64,000 bases of DNA. Source: Adineta ricciae. Lineage: Eukaryota; Rotifera; Eurotatoria; Adinetida; Adinetidae. The notes under the pieces were generated by a model. It was not told the origin of the DNA and searched no databases. It worked only from the letters and a program-made list of their open reading frames with translations. Position 1 is the stretch's first letter. The number at the start of each line of letters is the position of its first letter. Below, piece by piece: positions 24,687-36,831 of the stretch. Position numbers and translations under genes: made by a program. The stretch covers positions 62,001 to 126,000 of the forward strand of contig CAJNOJ010000148.1 of assembly GCA_905250025.1 (NCBI GenBank), read 5' to 3'.

Positions 24687-25678
24687 ATGGTGGATGGTGT
24701 TCAGCTAAGTACTACTTTTTTCAAGGCAGTACTGCTTAGTAAGTTCTTGTTTAATCTTTTGCCATTATCATCTACAAATGTGTATGGATATCTTTGGCGC
24801 CACTATGGTAATTATACAAAAACCCTTTTTGGTGAATTAATGAAAACTCGCATTGAAATTTGTAAATTAAATCTTGCAGTCTTATACATTCGTACTTGTA
24901 GAAATGAAAATTTAGTTCCAACTTTTGTTCAATTTCGTGTAGCAATTCCACGTTTAGCCAACTCGAAAACGATTCGACAATGTCAGGATAATATTTTACG
25001 AGATGAATTGCAGTTTAAAAGAGAATTTTTGCGTCAAGCTGCCAAACACCTGGCTCGGTTGGATCAAGCATTGAAAGAAGCGGTGCCACATATAATTTAT
25101 GTCCGTTTGAAATCTATTTCAACTGAACTTGTCAACAAAAAATTGATAATCATGCAAAATAAGCATAAAAACAAGTTGGATTATTTACGTGCTAAATATT
25201 TTGCTTATGTTCCTGAACGTCAAACACAATTGGATCCGGTGAAAAATTTGTCCGATTATATTCTGTCTGAAGATGAACATGATGCCCTAGTCAATGGATT
25301 AAATCATGTTTATGCCCCAGAAAAATTTAATCAGCCGCAGTTTGTTTGCGATATGGAATATTTCTACTCTCGTCTCTTGAATTTCAAAACTCCATATCGC
25401 CATTATGAATCGAAACCAGCTCATCTCAACATTTCTCATAAACTAACACCAACAGAATTAAATACCGCATCTGAAATACGTCAAGCAGCGAATTCATTTC
25501 AAAAAGCAGCTCAAACCGAACTGAAACACTTTGGAAAAGTGAATCGTAAAACGTTTACCGCTTTACGTTCACTAGCAAAAAATAAATCAATTGTTATCAG
25601 TCGACCTGACAAAGGGCGTGGTGTAGTAATTATGAATCGAGCGGATTATCTTCGAAAGATGAACGTAATTCTTAGTGA
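24687..25678 (+). mobile_element. Penelope-like retroelement, 5' part of the reverse transcriptase ORF
   Basis: About 330 codons open from ATG 24687. The end of the frame shows the N-terminal signature of Penelope-like reverse transcriptases: a block near LSEDEHDALVNGLNHVYAP, then LAKNKSIVISRPDKGRGVVI and NRADYLRKMNVIL. In this family these precede the catalytic RT motifs. The catalytic core and any endonuclease are absent because the single N at 25679 joins this to unrelated DNA. Bdelloid Penelope-like elements (Athena type) are known for attachment to chromosome ends, which fits the setting. The visible part has no internal stop, so the source element may be young. Confidence 0.8.
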
Positions 25679-25679
25679 N

Positions 25680-26643
25680 ATCGGTAGCTACAAAACAAAG
25701 TCGTTATTTAGCAGTTTTTTCGTTTCTCCACTTCTTTTTCGTCGCGGGGAGTTTTGTTTACCAATTATTTCGTGATACATACGCGTTGATAGATAATAAG
25801 ACACAAACGTGCTCATTACTCTGCGACATTTTCTATAGTTCGGCGTTGACGTCAAGGATATATCTACACGTATGTACACGACTGTATTTTTTTTTATATG
25901 TATTCGAAGGAGAGCCGATAAAGGTAGAAAATACGAAGGCTATATTCGATTTGGTCACACATATACGAATCAAAAGTAATACGACACACATAAAAAAGTC
26001 GTCCTTCGCGAAAAATACTAAATATTAACATCGTTTCACATTAGTCTAACGAAACAAGTTGATCACTTGAAATCGACGGTTGCTCGGGGCTACCAGCGTG
26101 AAGGTGCAAATGGAACTTATGTTATCTTTCAAATGAACTCTTCAAGAGCCAGCTAAAGTCAACAACGCTCAAACGTTTCGCAAACGTTAAATACCAACAC
26201 CGGTGTTAATTCTGCGTCGGGAAGAACGCCAACTTCAGGGACGATGACTGCATCACAATATTTGATTTAACTACATACGAAAGCACTCCCTTCCACTGCC
26301 ACTGTTCTTGTCCTCTCGTATGTAGTAAATCCATTACTTCAACTATGGAGATAAACAGTAATCAGTCTAACAAACATAGTCCAGTATATAAAAATCATTC
26401 ATCTAAATACAACAAAGTACATATTACGTGTTGCACCTAGTCAGACTGTTCAATCACTAACTACCTCATCAATTATTATTTACTTTTCTCATCGGGTGAC
26501 AAGTGAATATGCCGACGGGCATATGGCTCAATGTATTTAAATAGTTTTTACAAACGGAACTTTCGTTGAACCTCCTAAATGCATTCATTCAAGGCCGATC
26601 ACTTCCGCAAACCCTGTCTTAGTTACAAGTATGTGCAATCTTT
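25680..26643. other. Unassigned stretch after a join
   Basis: Short frames only. The base mix changes at the N (more CG-containing words such as CGTCGCGGGG, ACGCG). No feature recognised. Confidence 0.4.
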
Positions 26644-27014
26644 ATCAGTGTGAAGCTAGCACGAACAAACGATGTGTTAGGTAAAAACGTTTTTACTAAG
26701 TATGTCCCGTCCATGAGAACTACACCATTCGACTCAGAATTTAATTCTGCATCGAATGGTGATACTTTTATTCGCCGGACAAACTTTGGAAAATTTTCTA
26801 TCTATATCTTTGTTCGTTTCCTTTATGTCTATTTATAATCCAGATAGAATTTTTCCAAAGTTTGTCCGGCGAATAAAAGTATCACCATTCGATGCAGAAT
26901 TAAATTCTGAGTCGAATGGTGTAGTTCTCATGGACGGGACATACTTGGTAAAAAAGTTTTTACCTAACATATCGTTTGTTCGTGCTAGCTCCTTCGTGCT
27001 AGCTTCACACCGAT
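26644..27014. repeat. Nested 370-bp palindrome (foldback or MITE-like)
   Basis: The left arm (about 26,644-26,803) and right arm (about 26,842-27,014) are inverted copies with few mismatches around a 38-bp loop. The outer ends read ATCAGTGTGAAGCTAGCACG and its complement. Each arm holds a smaller palindrome (ACCATTCGA ... TCGAATGGT around AGAATT/AATTCT). The right arm carries a short extra CGTGCTAGCT copy. Because the arms are inverted copies, both strands encode a similar peptide; I read this as a consequence of the palindrome, not a gene. A Harbinger scrap lies 180 bp away. Confidence 0.85.
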
Positions 27015-27189
27015 ATGTCGGTGCTGCTGGTAGATGCAACGATGCTTCCATTTATATTCGTTGTATCTTATTCGAAATATTTTATGAAGGTGAATAATGA
27101 TACGATTTAATCTCATCTAATTGCCGATTCTGATTTTGCACTGAAGTAAACATTGCTGAAAGCATGTGCTGATCGTGCCGATATGCCAA

Positions 27190-27467
27190 AATGTCATTCT
27201 ACATTTTATTATCGTCTTAGCAGGGCTGTTCGGTAGAACGAGCGTTTGGAGCTTTGAAAAAGATATTTCGTTTTGAAGAATACCATCGATATAACAAAGA
27301 ATGCCGCAATTCTTCACAACATTTGCTTTCTCAATAACGATCAACACTATGTTGATTGGGAATTACCCGCTCAAAAATATAAGAAACCGTCGTGTAAAAT
27401 TCATACAAATCATGGAGCAGACATTCATTCGACACTGATGAATCATTTTCTCGTAAATTCTTTATAA
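27190..27467 (+). mobile_element. PIF/Harbinger transposase C-terminal scrap
   Basis: Pieces of the DDE transposase end are readable in successive frames: FYYRLSRAVR, then VERAFGALKKIFRF (the conserved final-Glu region of the family, ERxFGxLK), then DITKNAAILHNICFLNNDQH (the A-x-x-LHN-I-C motif). Frame changes between them show a dead copy. The stop is at 27,465. Confidence 0.6.
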
Positions 27468-29822
27468 ACCTCTGTTGTTTCATTATTTCCCATCCGTATT
27501 GGTGAAGTTTTACTGTCTCTTTTAGAATAGTATTTGTTTGTAAACATTTATGTCCAATAATTTATTAAAATCCCCTTTTTTTCAACAATTTCTTTACCTT
27601 TGAGCTGTTTCCTGTGAGCGTACGCCGGTGACACCTGTCGATATACTTTCACTTTATCTCACTATTCAATAGTGTTTTTTTCGACAATTTCATTGGTGCT
27701 TTATTCTTCCGCTATGCGCACGCGTCGACTGTAAACTAAAGTAATATTTCTTTCTTTTCTGTATGTTTTCGACCTGATTCACTGAAATTTCGGTAAAATA
27801 TTTCATTTAGATAGCATGTTTTTGACGAGGGTATTACTAATTTATGCTAACAGCACACACACTCAGCTTTTTAAATCTGTCCATAGGCTACTCTCACTAA
27901 CACTCACAGATTTGTAAAATCTACATTTTTGAAACAACAAATGTTGTCCTCCCTTTGAATATTAGGGGCCTACGTGACGTAGGATACGTTCGGGCAAGAT
28001 TCGATATTTTCTTGAGCGGATTCGTTTCACCGAACGTTCCAATCAAACGAACACTGGTTCCAAGTACAACTTGATGAGCTCTATCGTTTCCAAAAATAAA
28101 ATTTCCAAAAAAAGCTCTTTGTTCACCCTGAAAGCCTAAAAAATCTGAAAAAAAACACCCAAAAAAAGATCCGAAACTAGAGAAAAACCGAGGCAGATTC
28201 GTTTTACAACCACCGACCGCGATTGTAACACTGGTTCCAGATCAAACTCGACGAACTCTATCGGTTCCAATCATAAAAAATTTTCACCCCACCCACAACC
28301 ACATCCTCAAAATCAATGAAATTGATCGATGGTTGTTAGGAAATGATTGACGGTAGGGTAATCGAGGTCGGAGAACTTGGATCCATGGTTAGTTTCTTCT
28401 CATTCACCAAGCTTCGGCTTCTATCTTCCTCTTTTCAAAGAAGATATTTTTCTTTATCGATTCCGATATCTTTTCTAGCACGTAGTGGATCAAACGCTAT
28501 TTATGAATGTGATGTGTACGAAGATAGTAGTTCAACAGCTTACACGAAAAGGTTTAATACATGTCACATAATATTTCTAATTCAAGGAATCAACGAAAGT
28601 GATATGAGCTTAGTATAATTTTGCCTTGTATACTGCATAGGTCATGTCTTTTCATAGGAATCTAGCGGAAATAGGCCGCAAAGTGATATACCCGTCAATG
28701 TTATTCCATCTTATTAAGTACAGAGGTGTGGACTATACAAACAGTATTCTAAACATCTGTAGTACTATGAAATATGTTCATTTCGGAGCAAATCATACAT
28801 TAAAATCTTTTCATCTAGTTTCTTTTGGTAGTCGAATGAGTGGAAGATCATCACTGTCGAAGTGGCAATAGAAGGAACCGCAACCATTCAGTTTGAAAGT
28901 CAATCGCAGATGAAAGGAGTAACAGAGACAGCATAGTAATGGGTAGCCGTGGGTGACCGATCGGAGGCAGATCGACAAACGACTAGGCGTTGGTTCTGAA
29001 AATTACTTGAAAGATGAGATAAATGAGTTTCAGCTAAAGTCAATGGTTTTTGAACGAACATAATTGACGTGTTTTCGAGCTTTGAGAATAGGGTCTGTAC
29101 ATTATCAGCACTCCAAATTGAAGAGACCAATAGAGAATGTACTATGTATAGATTACACAGTTACCAAGAGTTTTGATAACTTCGATCACAGATCGACTCA
29201 GTAACAACGAGGTACTTCCTAATATGAAAATACTATGAAAGTTTACTATGTGCGTTAACGGCTAGCCGTCAGTGGCCGACCGACTACGCGTTTAAATTCC
29301 AGATTAGTCTTAACGTATACGCTTCGAATAACTTTGCCTGGCTTCAGATAATTTTGAAAGGAATTTAACGAATGGGCATTTCTCAATGAAGATATTCGAC
29401 AGGGTATCATTTTGCTGACAGGAAAGAAAAGAAAGATTTTTTTTCGCTGTACGACACAGGTGATAAAGGTCAATGGCTGGGTGTGAGTAGCCGACCGAAG
29501 GGAGGGCGACAAATGACTAGCCGTTGAGCGACGAGGGTTTAGTCAACACAGTTAGTGCTCGAGAATTACGCACTGAAAAATGGCTAATTGGTCTAGCTTC
29601 TGAAAAAATCTGTCTCCTATTCACTCTAATTTGTGACATGTTTCAACTGAGCACCAGTAGCAATCGCAGTACGTTTTTTCTCTTTCAAAGTCTCTGAATG
29701 TATTCAGCATTAGGAAAATTCTTTCGGAAAAGGATCAGCGAATCCAAAGGATGAGCGTTACTTGTCTACATTTATTATTCTAGACTATTTGCAATATAGT
29801 TTTTATAAAGAAAGGTATTAAA
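27468..29822. other. 2.3-kb gene-free stretch with repeats
   Basis: Holds two diverged copies of the dispersed repeat (about 27,990-28,085 and 28,190-28,270). Between 28,940 and 29,540 GGGTAGCCGTGGGTGACCGA-like words recur (also near 29,260 and 29,490). Small frames at 28,343-28,871 do not resemble anything known to me. The last 60 bp hold TTTTATAAAG, a weak TATA candidate about 20 bp before the ATG at 29823. Confidence 0.4.
27990..28270 (+). repeat. Dispersed repeat, copies 2 and 3
   Basis: Two diverged copies of the unit seen at 19,134 (GGATTCGTTTCACCGAACG ... TTGATGAGCTCTATCG and CAGATTCGTTTTACAACCAC ... CTCGACGAACTCTATCGG). Confidence 0.45.
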
Positions 29823-32800
29823 ATGGAAAACAGATTCGTCGACACAAGTGATACTCTATATGGAGACGAAAGTACCAGTCCGATCTACGGCTATCAAGAC
29901 CAAGTTATTACAACATTGGAAGAAGCTATTCAAGGCATCAGACACGAAATCCTTCGAATTGATGATTACGTAACGCAAGCAAAGCAAAAATACAGGAGAC
30001 CATGTATATTAACAGAGGATGAGTTTGCATCCATCTATCTTTATACAATGACCGGCTCAGGTTTTTCCTCAAGGCTAAACGGTCGTCTTCGAGCCATGGA
30101 CAAAGGACCGTTAAAACCATGGTTTCCATACTTAAAGCTCTTCATCACGGCTCTCAATAAGTTACCTTCGTTCAAAGGTATTGTGTGGCGCGGTAGGCCG
30201 GAGATAATTGATGCTAATTCTGATGATAAGCACGAAACTTGGTGGGGAGTAACTTCGACTTCGAAAGATCCCAAGATTGTCGAACCTTATCTTGGAAAAT
30301 CTGGTACTGGTACTATTTATGCTATTGAAGTCATAAATGGAAAAGATATTTCGCAATATTCAGCTGTTCTTAGCCAGGAACAGGAAATTATCCTCATGCC
30401 AGGTACACGAGTACACCGTAAAAGTGAACCAGTTGAAATCGTCAACAAACCGTTCCTATACTCGTTCGAAGAATGGTAAGTATATTATTTGACTATCCTT
30501 CCTTTTGATTTATTTGGGAAATATTGACGGCTAAAAGACTTAGCATATGCTGCAACGGATCTATCGATACTGTTTTTTCTTGCTTTCAGTACGAGTATTC
30601 CACAAGGCAAACATGTCATGCTGTCTTATGAGAACAATGACAAAGCTGTTGTTTTGGAAATATATCAATATCTGTATAATAGGTCGATACCAGTTTGGTT
30701 CGACGAAAATAGATCGAATAATAATATTTATGACAGGTACGAGTATTTCTGTAAACATTAAATGGTTGATGCTATCGGTATATCTCTCTTTCAGCCTTGC
30801 AATTGGAGTAGAAAATGCAGCATTCGTCGTATGTTTTCTCAGTCCGGAATACGAAAGCTCAGCACGCTCTCAAATAGAACTCGAATATGCGCAAAAGCGT
30901 CATAAGAAGATCATTCCATGTCTAACTAAAACGGAAGAAACTTGGAGATCGATCCGTTGGCTGAGTCCTATTCTGGAGGGAGTGAAACAAGAAAATTTTC
31001 GGCATTTCTCACCGTCCAATGATATTGATTCTGAAATGGATTATTTATTGTTGATACTTCAAAAAATGGTATATGTACCGGAAGAAAATTCAGAACGACT
31101 CAACATTCGATTCGAACTGATTAAATATGAATATTTATGCAACAGTAAAATAGAACGATTCATGAATCCAGCGGTAACTTTTCCAATCGACCAGAGTTAT
31201 ATCAATTTGGTCATCGTAGAAACCAAAGAAACTCGGGAGAAAGAGGGGAAACTTAAAGAAACTCAAAACATTGGAACAATTCTTGGCACGTACGAAGATA
31301 TATATGGCAGTAAGACTCCAATTGAGGTTAAAGATATTTTCGAAAAATGCAAAGATCAGAACAAACGCATATTAGTTTTTGGTCGCGCTGGTATTGGAAA
31401 GTCAACATTTTGTCGATATGCTGCCTATCAATGGGCAACCAGTGCAATTTGGTCAGAATATGAACTGGTTGTGGTCGTTCCTTTACGATCTCTAACAGGA
31501 CCAAAGTATAACGCTAACAAAGAGTATAATCTCGTGGACATTTTGATAAATCAATATTTTTTCGATCGATCTCTATCAACTGAGGAGAAGAATACGTTAG
31601 AAAATAAGATTCACACAGGCCGAATTCTGTGGCTACTCGATGGTTATGATGAAATAGTACAGGAAACATCTTTACATCTGCAAAACTTACTCGAACGGCT
31701 GCTCAAAACTCCACATCATATCGTTACATCTCGTCCATATATGAATACTTTATCGTACTTCGTGCACATGGAAATCACAGGCTTCACAAAAGAAAACGTC
31801 AACAACTACATCAAGTTGTTCTTCACTCAGTTAGGAAACTCATCACACAAAGGTGACAACTTACTAAACTTTCTCAGATCGAAACCCAAGATTTGGGGCA
31901 TCGCACATATTCCCATCAATCTCGAGCTCATTTGTAGCACTTGGAGCAATATTGATTGGACACAAACAAAAACAGTAACGATTACAATACTATATGATAG
32001 ATTGACCGACTGGATCTGCCGTCGATACCTCGAGAAACAAAAAAAGATGTCACCAATCGAAACTACTCGAATGGATAAAACAGATGTTTATGACGAATGT
32101 CGTAAGGAGTTGGCGTTCTTGGAGAATCTCGCCTTCCAAGGAATGGAAAACAATGTTATTCTTCTAGGTCCACAATTACTAAAAGAGGCCCAAAAAGAGA
32201 GCAGATGCAAGTTAAAAGAGTGTCCGAACTTATTCAATGTTGGGTTACTAAAATCATACGACTCAAATTCAGGTAGCATTGGAACACGAATCGAAGCAGA
32301 TAAGCACTATTACTTCGTTCATCTCAGTTTTCAAGAACACTTTGCCGCTCGTTACTTAGCCAACGCGCTTTCGAATACTAAACGCGACCAAGCAACGCAA
32401 TTCATTCGTGAAAACAAATATAATAGGAGATATCAATTACTCTTTACATTTTTATCCGGTTTGTTGAACGAAGATCAAGAACCTAAATGCAATCGAGCAT
32501 TTTGGGATGCTGTACTCAATGAACCTTTGGACATCATCGGCGTGCGACACGTGGCGCTTGTAATTCAGTGTCTAGATGAAGCAGTACCAGCTCAAACATT
32601 CATTGAGTCACAACAATTGCTTGAGAAGATCACACAATGGCTGGAATACGCTTTAAGCAGTGGATCGCAATATTTATCCAACCTTCTCACACAGACACTA
32701 CGCACATGCCATGCAATTTGCAACGAACCACGATTCCAACAGTCCATAGTCCAACTATTCAACAATCAACTATTCCCCAATCGAAACATGGTATTGTCAT

Positions 32801-34842
32801 TTATATCAAATATTCCACTTACCAACCCCATCGAACCGCTACTACTAGCGTTACGCGAGGCACTCAAGAGCCACGATCGTCGGGTGCGAAGTAGTGCATG
32901 TGACGCAGTTGGTCGTATGGGTGAAAAAGCAGTCACGAAGGAACTGATCGATGGACTTGTCGAGGCACTCAAGACCGACGATGGTCTGGTGCGAAGTAGT
33001 GCATGTGACGCAGTTGGTTGTATGGGTGAAAAAGCAGCGACGAAGGAAGTGATCGATGGGCTTCTCCAGGCATTCAGGAGCGACGATGGCCCGGTGAGGA
33101 GTAGTGCATGTGACGCACTTGTTAATATTGGTGAAAAAACAGCCACGAAGGAAGTGGTCGATGGGCTTCTCGAGGCATTCAAGAGGGGCGATGGTTGGGT
33201 GAGAAGTGAGGCATGTGACGCACTTGTTGGTATTATTGAAAAAGCAGCCACGAAGGAAGTGATCGATGGATTTCTCGAGGCACTCAGGAGCGACAATTAT
33301 TCCGTGAGGAGTAGTGCATCTGACGCACTTGGTCGTATGGGTGAAAAAGCAGCCACGAAGGAAGCGATCGATGGAATTCGCGAGGCACTCAAGAGCGACG
33401 ATGATCGGGTGAGAAGTGAGGCATGTGACGCACTTGTTGGTATTATTGAAAAAGCAGCCACGAAGGAAGTGATCGATGGATTTCTCGAGGCACTCAAGAG
33501 CGACAATTATGCCGTGAGGAGTAGTGCATGTAACGCACTTGTTCATATTGGTGAAAAAGCAGCGACGAAGGAAGTGATTGATGGGCTTCTCAAGGCACTC
33601 AGGATCGGCGATGGTCGGGTGAGGAGTAATGCATGTTACGCACTTGGTCGTATGGGCGAAAAAGCAGCCACGAAGGAAGCGATCGATGGGCTTCTCGAGG
33701 CACTCAAGAGCGACGATGGTCTGGTGCGAAGTAGTGCATGTGACGCAGTTGGTCGTATGGGTGAAAAAGCAGCGACGAAGGAAGTGATCGATGGGCTTCT
33801 CGAGGCACTCAAGAGCGACGGTGGTTGGGTGAGAATAGGTGCATGTTGGGCACTTGTTCATATTGGTGAAAAAGCAGCGACGAAGGAAGTGATCGATGGG
33901 CTTCTCGAGGCACTCAAGAGCGACGATGATGGGGTGAGAAGTAGTGCATGTAAGGCACTTGTTCATATTGGTGAAAAAGCAGCGACGAAGGAAGTGATCG
34001 ATGGGCTTCTCGAGGCATTCAGGAGCGACAATTATTCCGTGAGGAGTAGTGCATGTTACGCACTTGGTCGTATGGGTGAAAAAGCAGCGACGAAGGAAGT
34101 GATCGATGGGCTTCTCGAGGCACTCAAGAGCGACGGTGGTTGGGTGAGAAGTAGTGCATGTGACTCACTTGTTGGTATTATTGAAAAAGCAGCGACGAAG
34201 GAAGTGATCGATGGATTTCTCGAGGCAGCCAGGAGCGACAATTATTCCGTGAGAAGTGAGGCATGCGACGCACTTGTTCAAATTGGTGAAAAAGCAGCCA
34301 TGAAGGAAGTGATCATTGGCTTGGGCTGTGCTTTGGAATGTGAGTGGAGTAAAAAGCAAGTATCATTAGCTGCTTATGCATTTGCGATGGATGAGCGAGT
34401 AAGACGATGTCTCATTGTAATGTCTGCGTTAGGAGCGTTTTGGGATCCAGATGTCAAATCAGGTGAGGCGGGAATGATCGCTACGGAATGTGTTCACCGG
34501 CGATTGATATCACCGGTCAGGCTTATCAAAGTTTGTATCGAGAGTGGGGAGCAGATGTTTTTGCATGGTGCTATCTATGCATGTTTTATCACTGAAACTG
34601 CGGTCGCTATTCATGGCAGTTGCTTGTGTGTTTTTGATAATGAAGGAGTGAGAAAAATATATATTCCGTCGGGTAGTGAGAGTTTAGTGGATGAACTTCG
34701 AAAGGTTGCGTGTCGAGCGATCAGTCAGCTTGACTTGAAAGTTCACATAGATTGGAATAGACCGGGAAAGCGAAAGCTGAGTGATAATGCCAATCCGTAT
34801 GAAAGAGGTCGAAAGTCAAAATGTCGTAAATGTAGCAAATAA
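29823..34842 (+). CDS. ADP-ribosyltransferase-TIR-NACHT-HEAT protein, copy 1
   Basis: Exons 29823-30475, 30590-30736 and 30795-34842 join in frame across canonical introns of 114 and 58 bp: 1615 residues. Residues 1-217 are an R-S-E ADP-ribosyltransferase: R123 in GIVWRGRPE, S-T-S at 145-147, E186-x-E188 in SQEQEIILMPGT. About 218-320 is a TIR domain: KHVMLSYENNDKAVV, IPVWFDEN, AIGVENAAFVVCFLSPEY, with a Glu in SQIELEYAQ where NAD-cleaving TIRs have their catalytic Glu. NACHT follows: Walker A GRAGIGKST near 463, Walker B LWLLDGYDEI near 546, VTSRPY and HLSFQEHFAARYLANAL. Then 14 HEAT-like repeats (about 947-1436) and about 180 C-terminal residues of unknown type. Likely an intracellular STAND sensor whose repeats detect something and whose N-terminal enzymes act on NAD or ADP-ribosylate targets (inference). 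The longest raw frame starts at an ATG inside intron 1 and misses the ART and half the TIR. Confidence 0.9.
32833..34302 (+). repeat. 105-bp coding repeat array, 14 units
   Basis: Fourteen units of exactly 105 bp (35 residues, consensus KEVIDGLLEALKSDD then VRSSACDALGRMGEKAAT). Units are alike at DNA level and two-unit blocks recur: units ending VGIIEKAAT followed by one with SDNYSVRS or SDNYAVRS appear three times (units 4-5, 6-7, 13-14). This points to recent unequal exchange inside the gene. Confidence 0.95.
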
Positions 34843-36400
34843 TGGTGTTGATAGTTAGAAGTATTCAAAATGAGAGGTGATTAAAACAGCGATCTTTTTG
34901 ATACACACCCTCACACCTGGACAGACGCTCAATGTTCGTCAGTAGAATTGGTGACTTTGCCTTTTTGTATGTGTTTCTTATTGTATCTCATACGTAGATG
35001 CCTGTAAATGATTTTTTTTCTTTGTACTTTCACACCTTGCTGTTTATGTTGTCTTATGTGTTGGTTTTGGTAATGATACTATTTCATTTCTATATGTCGT
35101 TTGTTTTCTTTGAAAAAATAGCTTATACTTTTTATAGATGATATTCTTAGATAGCTCTTCCTCGATGAACGTACGAATTTTGCTCGTTAGCATAAAAATT
35201 CAAATCCAAATGATGTCCGATTTGTATAGATAAAACAGTGTCAACATTACTTTTAACGTATTAATATGTAAATAGTGATGGATATACGTAGGTCTCGTTT
35301 TTGTTGAGTTTTATGCTAAAACGCCATACCGCAGAATACTTCTTTTTCATCTTTTATATTTTCTTGCATCGAATATGTTGCTGTTCATCATGCATATGGA
35401 CGAATCGCTTGGAAATGAGAACTAAATCTTCACATGGACATGGCTTTGAAAGTTTTGATATCGAATATCAAATATATTAATAAGCACTGGTAGTGCGTCT
35501 GTCGTTGACACATATAAAAAAAGAGAGGAGCGTGAAAATAAAAACATTTTAGGCAAAAGATTTCGTATCAACTAAGTTCTAAAGGAAAAAGTTTTGTTGT
35601 ATGCATTATCATGCATCGTCTGTTAATTTACAGTGCAGGTCTGCCGCGGGTTTATCATTCAAAACTGCATTTACGAGACAGGCAACTGAATTCAATATTT
35701 TTCAGATTTGACAAATCTCGACAGTGATAAATAATGCAAGTGTACTCACACCAGATGAGTTGTGTGCGAACGATCAAAGTTATAAAATAGGATTTGAAAG
35801 TGCATAAAGACTTCATAATGTGATCCATAGGGATCGAAAGATAAAAGAATATCTAAAAAAGTTGGATGAATCATTCGTTAAAATTTTTATGCATATTTTG
35901 ATAAGAATTCTGACATCAATATATTTCAGTTATGATGATATTGAGTAATGTTGCGTCCTCGCTACTTGTTTCTACAAAAAGAAGAATGATGTGGTATGTT
36001 TTTACGAGGTACACCTCGATTTTGACCGTCTGATATTGTAGAATCAGAAAAAAGATTACAAGTTCAATATGATTTAATGATTCTTCCACCCTGAACAATT
36101 AATTTTATTGTTATATTTTCATTTTTTCAAAGACCAATTCAGTGACATGGTGCAAATGAGATCGTCAAAACTTTTAACAAGTGATTAAGTTCAAATGAAT
36201 AAACATCAAAATCCATATTTGTCTTATGCGTCACCCTGAAGAAGATGAAGGATGCGATGGCATTTAACTTCAGCTCTGCCTATCCATCGTCGTTTCGAAG
36301 CGACTTCACTAACAGTTACAACTAAGATAAGACATTTCAACAAATATAAAAACAACACAGTATCGTTTAGATTAGATATATCTCAGCGGTGAGAAAAAAT
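34843..36400. other. 3' flank of copy 1, matched by 42,098-43,999
   Basis: Non-coding. It aligns nearly end to end with the flank of copy 2, apart from two length differences (see 42,387 and 43,628). A CACCCTCACACC word at 34,905 recalls the telomere-like tracts but is short. Confidence 0.6.
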
Positions 36401-36828
36401 ATGAAAGAGATAAATCACATTTTGTTGTGTATAATAGCAATCCAAGCTGCCAATTCTGACACTGGACTTCGTACTCAACAAGGAACTATCTATGGTCGAC
36501 AAACTGAAGCATCCATTGAATATCTCGGGTACCGACTCGTTTGCCTTTTGTAATGACTCATTCTCTATGCCTCCTTTAGTATTCAATATGCAAAAGTAAT
36601 TCGATGGAAACCGCCCATCGACCTTGCTTCAGAGAAGTTTGCAAATGGTTCATACCATGCAGTATCATTTGGTCCATGCTGTTTACAGCCGAAAACTGCT
36701 GATTATATTCCGAATCAAAATGAAGAATGTCTCTATCTAAATATTTACAAACCAATTATTCCATCGAATTCGTCTTTGTTGCCCGTACTTGTTTGGATTC
36801 ACGGCGGTGCTCATAATCATGGTTGCTC
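36401..36828 (+). CDS. Type-B carboxylesterase, 5' part (cut by NN)
   Basis: Exon 36401-36528 and exon 36580-36828 join across a 51-bp GT-AG intron. The start gives a signal peptide ([19 protein letters not shown]), then [33 protein letters not shown] and [16 protein letters not shown], which are the early motifs of the carboxylesterase/cholinesterase/neuroligin fold including the oxyanion-hole HGG. It stops at the NN. The 3' piece at 51,070-51,728 may be the rest of this same gene (see findings). Secreted or membrane-side esterase by family. Confidence 0.85.
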
Positions 36829-36830
36829 NN
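36829..36830. other. Contig join (NN)
   Basis: The sequence switches from mid-carboxylesterase to the last residues of an ADP-ribosyltransferase exon. Confidence 0.95.
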
Positions 36831-36831
36831 G

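Noticed and set aside
26650-27097. Matching peptides encoded on both strands (TPFDSEFNSASNG-type)
   Set aside because: A direct result of the inverted arms; no start, domain or independent support for coding.
28343-28871. Two forward frames (91 and 75 codons)
   Set aside because: Low similarity to anything known, lie among dispersed repeats, no splice or promoter support.
30547-30794. N-terminal 82 residues of the longest raw frame of copy 1 (start MLQRIYRYCFF)
   Set aside because: The ATG lies in intron 1 and the frame crosses intron 2; exon 2 in another frame gives a clear TIR start. The same applies at 36,962.
32851-33966. 371-codon open frame on the reverse strand inside the repeat array, and similar ones at 39,181-40,509
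   Set aside because: They mirror the 105-bp repeat: one stop-free antisense unit repeated gives a long frame. Composition is repetitive and they lie fully inside a strong sense gene.
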